Positions 1 through 9,325 of a stretch of DNA of 64,000 nt are shown here, piece by piece (positions within the stretch are counted from its first letter, which is position 1; every line of letters begins with the position of its first letter). A program made the position numbers and the translations under genes. This DNA is from Amazonocrinis nigriterrae CENA67 (GTDB lineage Bacteria > Cyanobacteriota > Cyanobacteriia > Cyanobacteriales > Nostocaceae), in contig NZ_JAECZC010000025.1 of NCBI RefSeq assembly GCF_016056305.1, positions 1 through 64,000 on the forward strand. The letters are read 5' to 3'. The notes beneath the pieces were generated by a model. It was not told the DNA's origin and made no database searches. It worked only from the letters and a program-made list of their open reading frames with translations.

Positions 1-233
1 ACCCCAGAGGGGGCCCCGAAGCTCCCCATCCCCCCTATTCCTCCAGATTCAGGCAAATCTGCCAACTTTCAGATGCTATCTCTGAATGCAATTTGTATAA
101 ATTATTTTAGTTACCTCCTTTTATTCGGAAACGTCTAAAAGGGTCTACTTGTCAAGTATGTGTTACTTTTGTTAACCTAAATAGACAAGGTTAAACAAGG
201 CATTGCGTTGCGAAAAACCGGAGAGTAGAAACT

Positions 234-401
234 ATGGATATTCCAACAGGACTGAGCTTAGAGCAAAAATTCAACCTGAAAGTCTACGAAGAGCAGGTTA
301 AGGGGTTAAGCCAAGAGCAATCTCAAGAGTTTCTCCTAGAGCTATTGCGACAATTGATGATCAAGGAAAACGTAATTAAGCATCTGCTCAAGCAAGTTTA
401 G
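234..401 (+). CDS. nblA: NblA phycobilisome degradation protein, 55 aa
   Basis: NblA family adaptor that binds phycobiliproteins and directs phycobilisomes to Clp proteolysis. Reading from the ATG at 234 gives MDIPTGLSLEQKFNLK and ends in KHLLKQV at a TAG. The opening IPxxLSLEQ-F, the run of Glu/Gln in the middle and the 55-residue length are typical of the family. A purine-rich stretch (ggagag) lies upstream of the start. It sits about 400 bp upstream of cpeB in the same direction; in Fremyella diplosiphon an nblA gene also lies upstream of cpeBA (recalled, not checked), so it may act on phycoerythrin-containing rods. The identity is seen in the sequence; preference for phycoerythrin is inference. 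Confidence 0.88.
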   Translation: MDIPTGLSLEQKFNLKVYEEQVKGLSQEQSQEFLLELLRQLMIKENVIKHLLKQV

Positions 402-643
402 CTGTCTGCTGATCAACAGGCGCAATCTACCCTTGCTTTGTCACTCCATTGTTTTGAAGTATATATAGTGGTTCTTAATTGTCTGCAATATGCTCCCCTA
501 GGGGAATTCAATATTAAAAATCCTAGGAGAACAATTCGTTTCTGAGAATTGTGCAATTTAAATGGAAGCTGAGCGACACTGCTAACTTCCCTGAAATTAG
601 GTGTGTCATTGACCTGAATATCTGAAAATCCTTATATTTATTG

Positions 644-680
644 CCCTCAGTCAGTGTCTTCTGACTGGGGGTTATTTTGT
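644..680 (+). terminator. Stem-loop with T-rich tail between nblA and cpeB
   Basis: Positions 644-654 can pair with 661-671 (11 pairs, one G-T) around a 6-nt loop, followed by TTATTTTG. It could end nblA transcription and insulate the cpeBA promoter just downstream. The rest of the 402-807 spacer shows no gene. Confidence 0.55.
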
Positions 681-682
681 GA

Positions 683-698
683 ATGTTAAGGATTGTTA
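683..698 (+). promoter_or_regulatory. Direct hexamer repeat upstream of cpeBA
   Basis: ATGTTA-AGGA-TTGTTA, one mismatch from TTGTTA-N4-TTGTTA. A repeat of this form has been described upstream of light-regulated phycoerythrin genes in F. diplosiphon (recalled, not checked). It ends 109 bp before the cpeB start, a plausible promoter-upstream position. Confidence 0.5.
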
Positions 699-723
699 CT
701 TTGTTTTTCATAACTGAGACTGA

Positions 724-1365
<642 letters not shown>

Positions 1366-1433
1366 GTTAGCAGTAATCGTGATTTGCTGATTGAAATTGA
1401 AACCACTGTTAAAAATAATTCTGGAGATACTAG

Positions 1434-1925
<492 letters not shown>

Positions 1926-1974
1926 TCGAATTGCTATATTTGTAAGCTCATGACAGGGTAGGATTCCTGCCCTA

Positions 1975-2051
1975 CAAGCCTGAGGACTCTTGGCGTGTTG
2001 CTTTACCCTTAGAAGGTAGAGTACTAGCAAAGAATCCCCAGGCTTGTTTTT
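1975..2051 (+). terminator. Leaky terminator-like hairpin after cpeA
   Basis: CAAGCCTG (1975-1982) pairs with CAGGCTTG (2039-2046), followed by a run of five T. A second short stem (AGGGTAGG with CCTGCCCT) lies just before, at 1955-1974. It would explain abundant cpeBA mRNA with low-level read-through into cpeYZ. Confidence 0.55.
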
Positions 2052-2065
2052 ATGTATAGCAAAGT

Positions 2066-2150
2066 GGGGAATTGGGAATTGGGAATTGGGAATTGGGAAT
2101 TGGGAATTGGAAATTGGGAATGGGGAATTGTTATTAGTTATTTCTCCCCT
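2066..2150 (+). repeat. STRR heptamer array (TTGGGAA)n with unique tail, left arm
   Basis: About nine near-perfect 7-bp units of GGGAATT type, then a 26-nt non-repetitive core at 2123-2148. The array and core recur in inverted orientation at 3617-3706, bracketing cpeY. Downstream, 2151-2240 is C/T-rich (repeated CTCCCTCAT). Confidence 0.9.
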
Positions 2151-2284
2151 ACTCCCCTCCTCCCCTGCTCCCCATCTCCCCTGCTCCCTATCTCCCTCAT
2201 CTCCCTCATCTTCCTCATCTCCCTCATCCCTCTCCTCAAGAACCTCCCCAAATCTATAAGATAATTTTGTATACAGGCTGCTTG

Positions 2285-3565
2285 ATGACTGCTAATTTTA
2301 TGGATAAACGCTTTTTTAATATCTTTAATCTCACAGAAGACCAAGCTATAAACATTTTAGATACACCTCAAAACCAGTTGGATGAGGATGATTCTCGCTA
2401 TATTGCGGCTTCCCATCTTGTAAATTTCCCCACTGAACGTTCCATAAATGCTCTGATGCGAGCGGTACAGCAAACCGATTCCTCACTGGATAACCGCATC
2501 GTGCGACGCAAGTCCGTGGAGACTTTAGGGCGGCTACAAGCGACACAAGCTTTGCCCGTAATTCGCACCTGTCTGGCAGATGAAGATAGCTATACCGTAG
2601 AAAATGCAGTTTGGGCGATCGCAGAAATTGGCACTCAAGACTCAGATATCCTAGAAGAAGTTGCCCAACTGCTGGAAAAACCAGGGCAAACATATCGGGT
2701 AATTATTCATACTCTCACGAAGTTAGATTACAAACCTGCCCTAGAAAGAATTCGCAACTTTGTAGATGACGAGGATGCACCCATAGCAAGTGCTGCGATC
2801 GCCGCAGTTTGTCGTTTCACCAGAGACTACACTCAGATGACGCGGGTAGTTGCAATGTTACAACACCCAAATGTGTTTGCCCGGCGGTTGTCCATCCAAG
2901 ATTTGATCGATGCTAAGTATTATGATGCTATTCCCAACATTGCCAGGTGTCCGGTATCCCTGGTGTTTCGACTACGGGGAATACGGATGCTAGCAGATGC
3001 TGGAGTTCCAGAAGGTGCCATTAGCTTTGCAGAGATTCAACCTTATTTAGAGCAAACATTGCGCGACCATCCCAACGATTTAGATTTGGTGCATAGGTAC
3101 GATCAACTACCCACCTTATCATTTTTAATACAGCAATTGTATGAAACAGACTTTGGACGCTGCTATCTAGCAACCAAGACGATACTCGAACAGCACTCAG
3201 ACACTGCACCCGCTGCACTCTTGGCCGCCTATGCAGAAGAAGCTAGCAACGACTATGGTGCCCATTTCCATGTGATGAAATTGTTCGGCTGGCTCAAACA
3301 TGCTCCTGCCTACGACCTATTAATTGAAGCATTACACAACCCTCAACCGCAGTATCAGAAATCTCGCACAGCAGCAGCGATCGCTTTGAGCGAACTTGGC
3401 GATCCAAAAGCCATTCCCGAACTGAAAAAAAGCCTGGAAACAAAAATCTGGGACTTGAAATATGCCACCTTAATGGCATTAGAGAAACTCGGCGATACCA
3501 GCGCTCACGAAATCGCCGCCCATGATCAAGACTGGTTAATTCGTGCAAAAGTAGGAAAGCACTGA
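2285..3565 (+). CDS. cpeY: Phycoerythrobilin lyase CpeY
   Basis: E/F-type bilin lyase subunit that attaches phycoerythrobilin to the CpeA Cys82-type site, helped by CpeZ. The protein is about 427 residues, made mostly of HEAT/armadillo-like repeats (for example residues 90-150 and 335-400, with [28 protein letters not shown]). The opening [16 protein letters not shown] is the usual N terminus. The ATG at 2285 is chosen; the ATG at 2300 (MDKRFF) is an equally good alternative, and neither has a strong Shine-Dalgarno. It lies downstream of cpeBA and upstream of cpeZ, as in F. diplosiphon. Inverted STRR arrays flank it on both sides. Confidence 0.88.
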   Translation: MTANFMDKRFFNIFNLTEDQAINILDTPQNQLDEDDSRYIAASHLVNFPTERSINALMRAVQQTDSSLDNRIVRRKSVETLGRLQATQALPVIRTCLADEDSYTVENAVWAIAEIGTQDSDILEEVAQLLEKPGQTYRVIIHTLTKLDYKPALERIRNFVDDEDAPIASAAIAAVCRFTRDYTQMTRVVAMLQHPNVFARRLSIQDLIDAKYYDAIPNIARCPVSLVFRLRGIRMLADAGVPEGAISFAEIQPYLEQTLRDHPNDLDLVHRYDQLPTLSFLIQQLYETDFGRCYLATKTILEQHSDTAPAALLAAYAEEASNDYGAHFHVMKLFGWLKHAPAYDLLIEALHNPQPQYQKSRTAAAIALSELGDPKAIPELKKSLETKIWDLKYATLMALEKLGDTSAHEIAAHDQDWLIRAKVGKH

Positions 3566-3616
3566 AGAAAGCAGGGGAGCTTTCGGAGCAGGGGAGCTTT
3601 CGGAGCAGGGGAGCAG

Positions 3617-3706
3617 GGGAGAAATAACTAATAACAATTCCCAATTCCCAATTCCCAATTCCCAATTCCCAATTCCCAATTCCCAATTCCCAATTCCCAA
3701 TTCCCA
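3617..3706 (-). repeat. STRR heptamer array, inverted right arm
   Basis: Positions 3617-3642 are the exact reverse complement of 2123-2148. They are followed by about nine AATTCCC heptamers that end only a few bases before the cpeZ start codon. Confidence 0.9.
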
Positions 3707-3711
3707 ACTTT

Positions 3712-4317
3712 ATGACTCAAGAAGATCTGTTTCAACAACTAAAACATCCCAACCCTCACTTGCGAGAACGGGCGATATCGGAACTGGCAGAAACCCGTGA
3801 TGAAACTACTCTTCCTCGACTGATGGATATTTTAAAAGAGGAAGATGTTATCTATAGACGGGCAGCTGTGAAAGCACTGGGCGCTATTGGTTCAGATGCT
3901 ATCCCTCTGCTAATCGAGCAATTGCTGAATAGTGACAATGTAACTATTCAAAGCAGCTGTGCGAAAGCTTTGACGCAAATTGCTGTCAACTATCCAGACA
4001 CTCCTTTTCCTGACGAAGCTTTGCAAGCATTAAAGACTGCACTCAATGACCCCAATCCCGTTGTCGGTCTGACATCCGTGATGGCTTTGGGTGAGATTGG
4101 TGTTCCTGGGTTAGACATTTTAATTGAGTCGCTAGAGACAACAGATAATGTGGCCCTAGCAGTAGCGATCGTCAATGCCCTCGCTACCGTTGGTGATAGC
4201 CGGGGGTTGGACGTACTCACAGCAATTATTAATGATGAGTCTGCCGACTCCTATGTGCGGGAGTCAGCCATCAGTGCATTATCTCGTTTGGAGTTAGTGA
4301 GAAAGAATAGCAGATGA
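3712..4317 (+). CDS. cpeZ: CpeZ, chaperone-like partner of CpeY
   Basis: HEAT-repeat protein of the E/F bilin-lyase family. In F. diplosiphon CpeZ aids phycoerythrin folding and raises CpeY activity. The 201 residues read as tandem HEAT units ([20 protein letters not shown]..., [19 protein letters not shown]..., [17 protein letters not shown]...), close to the usual 205. It follows cpeY on the same strand. The STRR array runs to within 6 nt of the ATG, so no Shine-Dalgarno is visible, which suggests weak or unusual translation initiation. The identity rests on repeats, size and position. Confidence 0.87.
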   Translation: MTQEDLFQQLKHPNPHLRERAISELAETRDETTLPRLMDILKEEDVIYRRAAVKALGAIGSDAIPLLIEQLLNSDNVTIQSSCAKALTQIAVNYPDTPFPDEALQALKTALNDPNPVVGLTSVMALGEIGVPGLDILIESLETTDNVALAVAIVNALATVGDSRGLDVLTAIINDESADSYVRESAISALSRLELVRKNSR

Positions 4318-4359
4318 ACACCGTAGAGAAGCGATCGCCCTTAGAAGTCATTTAACGTG

Positions 4360-4726
4360 ACGTGAGTTCGACAAGTGCTGTTTTGACCTCTCCCCCAACC
4401 CCTCTCCTTGTAGGCTATCCATTACCCGGATCTTTCTCAACATTTGTGAGAGTATTCACTCACGTTTTTTCTAACCCTTATTAGTTCGTCGTTAATTCTT
4501 AATAAAAACGCAGTTTTAGCGAGGATAATAAGCGCGAATTTGTCAAGTATGTCTAATCCCTCAGTTGATAGGATGGTTATAAAACAAGGGTTTCAAGATT
4601 GTAAAGAAAGATGTGACTAATGGATAGCCTTGTAGGAGAGGGGAGTAAAACCCTTTTTTGTTCGTTCCTCCTCCCTCTCCATTAAGGCGAGGGAGGCCGG
4701 GAGGGAGAGGTTCATCGAACTCACGT
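4360..4726. repeat. Palindromic intergenic element, copy 1 (interrupted)
   Basis: Bounded by ACGTGAGTTCGA (4360-4371) and its exact inverse TCGAACTCACGT (4715-4726), with C/T-rich CCTCTCC blocks inside. Related elements lie at 21012-21165 and 36649-36792. This copy is longer because another element has inserted at 4413-4629. Confidence 0.85.
4413..4629. mobile_element. 217-bp MITE with 12-bp inverted ends and TTGTA duplication
   Basis: The left end GGCTATCCATTA (4413-4424) is the exact inverse of the right end TAATGGATAGCC (4618-4629). The insert is flanked by TTGTA at 4408-4412 and 4630-4634, a 5-bp target duplication. It has no transposase and no credible reading frame. Removing it restores a continuous CCTCTCC...GGAGAGG palindrome of the outer element, which marks it as the later insertion. 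Confidence 0.85.
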
Positions 4727-4744
4727 TGATATCAGTCCTGATGA

Positions 4745-7700
4745 TTACAAAGGCGAGGGCGCTGGCAGATGAAGTGGACGACGTTGATGTTGCTCTTGGT
4801 GCGCCGGGAACATGGCAACAAAAAACTCAGACCAACCACCCATGCGAACTCGGAGTAAATCATACTTTTCCGGGTTACGGGTAGCACCTGCAAAGGTTTC
4901 GGGATTAGCACAAGTAATAGTCAAAATGTTGGAACCATCCCCTTGAGCAAAAGCACGGAGAACTTGTTCCAACTGTTCTGCTGGAAAATCTTCACGGATG
5001 TTCAAGTCAGTGGGCGCTCCACTAGAGTAGATACTGCTGCCCTCACCTGTAAATCCTTGTAAAACATTGAGAAATTTTGCTTCTTGATGATCGATCGCCA
5101 AATCTGTCATACTTGGCGCTGGGCTAAGGTCGGATGCTAAAGTTTCACCTGAGCGTCGTCCATCGGCAGAAGCGCCAGTGGTAGCACCAAATTCAATATA
5201 GTTTTCAAACGTACCCACTCCTGGCATAATTTGGAAACCACCGAATGGTTGCTCAGGGGTGCCTAATTGTTGAGCTAAGTCCACCATTTTTTGTGCCGTG
5301 GGTAAAGCAGGATCAGTGAAGACTTGTACACCAGTCTCCCCTACCCGACGAATCAAATCATCCCCAAATTTGTCAATTTCTGGATTACCTCGACCGTAGC
5401 GGGGAAGTTGGAGAGCAACTTCTCGCAATTTTTGAAAGCGCTCAGCCATTGCAGCAATGCGAGCCGGGCCTGCTAATGTACTAATGAACGGCTCTTGCAT
5501 GGCATAGCCCCAATCACACATTAAAGCATCGACAAGTTCTGGTAATGAAGTAACGGCAGTGCTAGGTTCAAATACCATAGATTTGATGGCATACAAGGAG
5601 TTGATGGTATTAGCCAGGGCCGTAAAACAAGGTGCAACCATGTTATAACGCGCTCCCCCAGCATACAAATCTAGTCCCTTGTCGAGGCAATCATCAATGA
5701 CAACAGACAAAAGAGGTGAGGGGCAAACTTGACTCATTTGCCCAAAAACTCCCAATAGCCCATCGGCTTGCTTGGCATACATCCAGCGGATGTGGGTGAG
5801 AAATAGCTCAACTAATTGCTCAAATGACTTAATCTCTTTAGGCGGAACAGAAGTAAAAGAGATCCGCTGTCCTCGGAAGAACATGGGGCCAGCAGTTAAC
5901 CAAGATTTCCCTTGATTGAGAGCAGCTTCCAGTGCCTGTAGTGTGAGGACACCACCTAAAGTGAACCAATTTTTACCAACAATTTGAGGTTCATAACAGC
6001 CATCACAAGCATAGTTACGAGCATCTTGTAGTTCAACTTGGCTACGCCACAGTGCCCCAACTTTTTCTTGTACTGGAGTATACTCAGTCGGGGTTTGTCC
6101 TTCTCCAATGCGATCGCCACTTTGTTGTAAGCCAGGAATGATTTTCTCATCGCTTAATAAGATGGGATGGGCACCACCACTCAAAATTGCCAGAGCTGCT
6201 TCTTGCAAGTATTCGGCTGGAATATCTTTTCGTACCCGCAAGGACAAACAAGGCGCATTTAACGGTAGACGGCGGGCTGCTCGTAAACACAATAGCGTAA
6301 TTTTGTTGTAAGCAGGTAGTCCTTCACCAGGGCTGTTGTCTGCGATCGTCCCGCCAACGGTGACTTGTTGAATCCATTGATTGTTGGCTGCTCCTTGGGG
6401 ATAGTTGCCACTCATCCCTCCCATTGCTAGGTTGCCGTAAGGTTGATGATCCTCAACCATAGTGCGGTTGAGTTGCACTTTTTCCCCTATTTTGATCCAA
6501 AAACAGTCAATAATTTCCTGCGCTAGTTCATCATTTAACCGACCTTCAGCAATATCACGTTCATAGAAGGAATAGAGCATTTGGTCTAATCTACCAATAG
6601 CGGTTGCCTCACCAACTAGTTGCAAGCAAGCGTGATAAGTAAAAATTAGCTGTGCGGCTTCCAGCAAAGTTTCTGGCGGTTGCGTTGCTAGTTTTGTCAT
6701 GCGAGTAGCGATCGCTTGCAAGTTTTCGCGTTCAGCCTCTTTCCCTTCAGGCAACCCATTGGCCATTTCCTCTGCTAGTTTGGCATAAGCAAGACAATGG
6801 TCACGAACTCCTTCTAGCGCTAAGATTGAAGCTTTGTAAAATTCTTGTTTTTTCTGGTCGGTTGTGGCGTCCAGGCGTTTTTGAATATCAAGTATCAATC
6901 CCTCAATCCCTAAGTCAAGCACTTTTTGAAAACCAGGGACAACATGACCTACCCCTGAAGCGTAGCTTAACCCTCGGAAGAAATTGGGAATTTGCTCTTC
7001 TTCTGTGGTGTAATCCATCACATAGCGCCCTTGTCCTAATCCCAGGTTAGGTAGGGCACCAACAATTAATTCTTGTGGTTGAAGCCGATAAGTATCTGCA
7101 CCATTGAGCCAATTGCCATTGGGCTGCTCTTTGCGTCCTCGAAAACCATATTCATGACTGACTAATACATATCCCACGCTCATTTTAATCGCCCAACCCA
7201 TACGCTCTGCCACAGATAGTGACATCACTTCAGCCGCTTTTTCAATTCCGTACTGGCGCTCTACATACACCTTAAGGTGTTCCATTTCTTGTTGAGAGCG
7301 ATTAAAGTACCAATTATCTTCCCAGCGAGAAAAGGTGTTTGCTAATAACCGCAAGACTCGACTAGAGGGGGGTAGAAATTGCAGCCTTTCTTCTGCTGTC
7401 ATAGTCCCCATCCGATACAGATAATCTTTGTGGTTATAGTACATATAACCGTTTGTTGAACGTAGGGTAAAGTGGCGGTCTAATCGGCTCCAATCCACAC
7501 CTGGAAAGTACTTCCAGTCTATTTCTTCATAAGTTTTCAACTCAATTGGACTCAAGTCTAAATCAATCTGGCTGGGAATATAGAACAACCCTCCTAAATC
7601 GGAATTGACGTTGGTCAGCAAGCGATCGCGGATACATCCTGCCTCAAAGCCGATTTGACTATCCAAGATTGACTCTAGGACTTTTACATCTTTGGCATAA

Positions 7701-8692
7701 CCTGCAAAGTAAATCCCTGCTTCATCCCGCAGGCTTGCACCTTTTCGCTGCAAGTCTTGATTATGAATGGCAGGGGATTGTCCAAATGGCAAACCCAAGC
7801 GTAAAATCCGGGTTGTATTGCCTTGTTCATCTTGGACTCTGGAACACTTGATATGGCTACGAGTGTCCCGTGTTGGAATCAAAATGTCGTCTGTTGTGCG
7901 TCCCACTAAATCTTCGATTTCGTCAGGACTCATATTTAAAATATTGTTCCAATTGATGGAGAATCGCTGAGATAAAGAAAAAGAAGCACCAATATGAACG
8001 GGGTCTTCAAAACCAACAATTGTTTGCTCTTGAATTGTGATCGGGTCAGATGGGTTATTCAGGTTTTCTGAAAAACGACATCCTAATACTTTGCCGCCTA
8101 ATTTATCAGGAGTGATTGATTTGGTAGAGGCTGCTTGATATACGGTGCGAGCAGGGTCAACACACTGTTCCACGTTTTCCAAACGTTCTCGAATAAACTT
8201 GAGAACGCCTTCGCAATAATCATCATTATCTGACTTGATGTGGAACCATAAATCTCCTTGGCTATCTTCTAAAGTACCAGCAGAACGTGCAAATGCAGGG
8301 AATACTCCATCTGGATACTTTTCTAAAAATTGCTTTATTCCTAGAGGAACTGAGGTAGAACTCTCAGAACACCATTGATTCCACAAACTGAACCCTACAC
8401 CCACAATCGCTGTTGTATTGCTACTACCATAGAGGTCATGGATCTCTACCCGTAAATCTGCCATCAAGCGCGTTAACACTGCTTTTGTTAACGATTGTCC
8501 TGAACCTTGAGAATAACGCCAAAAGGTAACAAACCTTGCATAAGGAGAGGGATAAACTAACCCTCGCTGTACATATTGCCAAATCATGTAGCTGAGACGA
8601 TCGCCTTGAGATGTTGATAAATCTTCAGCGTGACGCTCTACACCATGAAAAGGGCAAACACTTTGTGTGTTAATTTCGTTTTCTTGTAACAT
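4745..8692 (-). CDS. Fusion of DyP-type heme peroxidase and glycyl-radical enzyme
   Basis: A 1315-residue protein of two enzymes. Residues about 30-375 match Dyp-type peroxidases: DLWFHIKSDN (148-157), a distal-Asp motif GFEDP (227-231, in place of GFxDG), the probable proximal heme ligand His280 in SHIKCSR, a probable distal Arg298 in ILRLGLPFG, and GIYFAGYAKD (326-335). Residues about 390-1300 match the pyruvate formate-lyase/diol dehydratase family: thiyl Cys899 in GCYEP and the glycyl-radical loop RVRMGGWSEFF with Gly1286. Both active sites look intact. No radical-SAM activating enzyme is encoded in the window. It is transcribed away from rcaE, sharing a 633-bp intergenic region. The substrate is unknown. 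Confidence 0.85.
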   Translation of the reverse strand: MLQENEINTQSVCPFHGVERHAEDLSTSQGDRLSYMIWQYVQRGLVYPSPYARFVTFWRYSQGSGQSLTKAVLTRLMADLRVEIHDLYGSSNTTAIVGVGFSLWNQWCSESSTSVPLGIKQFLEKYPDGVFPAFARSAGTLEDSQGDLWFHIKSDNDDYCEGVLKFIRERLENVEQCVDPARTVYQAASTKSITPDKLGGKVLGCRFSENLNNPSDPITIQEQTIVGFEDPVHIGASFSLSQRFSINWNNILNMSPDEIEDLVGRTTDDILIPTRDTRSHIKCSRVQDEQGNTTRILRLGLPFGQSPAIHNQDLQRKGASLRDEAGIYFAGYAKDVKVLESILDSQIGFEAGCIRDRLLTNVNSDLGGLFYIPSQIDLDLSPIELKTYEEIDWKYFPGVDWSRLDRHFTLRSTNGYMYYNHKDYLYRMGTMTAEERLQFLPPSSRVLRLLANTFSRWEDNWYFNRSQQEMEHLKVYVERQYGIEKAAEVMSLSVAERMGWAIKMSVGYVLVSHEYGFRGRKEQPNGNWLNGADTYRLQPQELIVGALPNLGLGQGRYVMDYTTEEEQIPNFFRGLSYASGVGHVVPGFQKVLDLGIEGLILDIQKRLDATTDQKKQEFYKASILALEGVRDHCLAYAKLAEEMANGLPEGKEAERENLQAIATRMTKLATQPPETLLEAAQLIFTYHACLQLVGEATAIGRLDQMLYSFYERDIAEGRLNDELAQEIIDCFWIKIGEKVQLNRTMVEDHQPYGNLAMGGMSGNYPQGAANNQWIQQVTVGGTIADNSPGEGLPAYNKITLLCLRAARRLPLNAPCLSLRVRKDIPAEYLQEAALAILSGGAHPILLSDEKIIPGLQQSGDRIGEGQTPTEYTPVQEKVGALWRSQVELQDARNYACDGCYEPQIVGKNWFTLGGVLTLQALEAALNQGKSWLTAGPMFFRGQRISFTSVPPKEIKSFEQLVELFLTHIRWMYAKQADGLLGVFGQMSQVCPSPLLSVVIDDCLDKGLDLYAGGARYNMVAPCFTALANTINSLYAIKSMVFEPSTAVTSLPELVDALMCDWGYAMQEPFISTLAGPARIAAMAERFQKLREVALQLPRYGRGNPEIDKFGDDLIRRVGETGVQVFTDPALPTAQKMVDLAQQLGTPEQPFGGFQIMPGVGTFENYIEFGATTGASADGRRSGETLASDLSPAPSMTDLAIDHQEAKFLNVLQGFTGEGSSIYSSGAPTDLNIREDFPAEQLEQVLRAFAQGDGSNILTITCANPETFAGATRNPEKYDLLRVRMGGWSEFFVAMFPAHQEQHQRRPLHLPAPSPL

Positions 8693-9325
8693 ATAAATTC
8701 TCCAAGCTGCAATAAAGTTTGCAAATGATTCAACAGACTGAGGACTTACGCAATAATGAGGTGAAACCCTCTTGATTTTTTGTCCTTTTGCGTTTTCTCA
8801 TAATTTGGCATCAGCCCTCAGACCAAGACAAATTGGATGGAGTGAGTAGCCATTAACTAATACCAATTCCAAAAATATTGGCGACATATAAACCACCTGC
8901 ACACTTCGCGCACCATTTCCGAAACTGCACAAAGGTTGGGTAGGTTTCTAATTCATGTGTTGCATTTTTTTCAAATTAGTATGATTTCATGTGCAAACTA
9001 CTCATCCATATTTGTTAATTTAATTAGCCTTAAAGAGCAACATAATTGAATTTAAAAACAATATTTTAATATTTTTGTACAAAAAAAAATAAACCAAGAA
9101 GTGAATTCAGGATAGCTGAATTCTTCTTCAAGAAACCCCCTGGCTACGAATTCAATAAACACTTTCTTCCCCCACTCCCTATGTTTTCTATGTTTTTTGA
9201 GAGGTAAGGGAAATACACCCCAAGTCAAGGGAAGCAGCACTTGGGTCTTCTATGGATTTAAAATAAAGTACAGACTAAATTATGTGCAACGATTAATTGT
9301 CTCTCAAATCGTTGCCCTTGCTTTT
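8693..9325. other. Divergent intergenic region, DyP-GRE / rcaE
   Basis: AT-rich spacer between divergent genes that must hold both promoters. An ACTTACGCAA repeat end is at about 8743. A CCAATTCCAAAAATATT motif near 8865, also present near 60750, looks like another dispersed repeat. No L box is seen here. An in-frame ATG at 9197 would extend rcaE by 43 unlikely residues. Confidence 0.5.

Noticed and set aside
156-170. Second TTGTTA-type direct repeat upstream of nblA
   Set aside because: The spacing is 3 rather than 4 and one half-site is mismatched.
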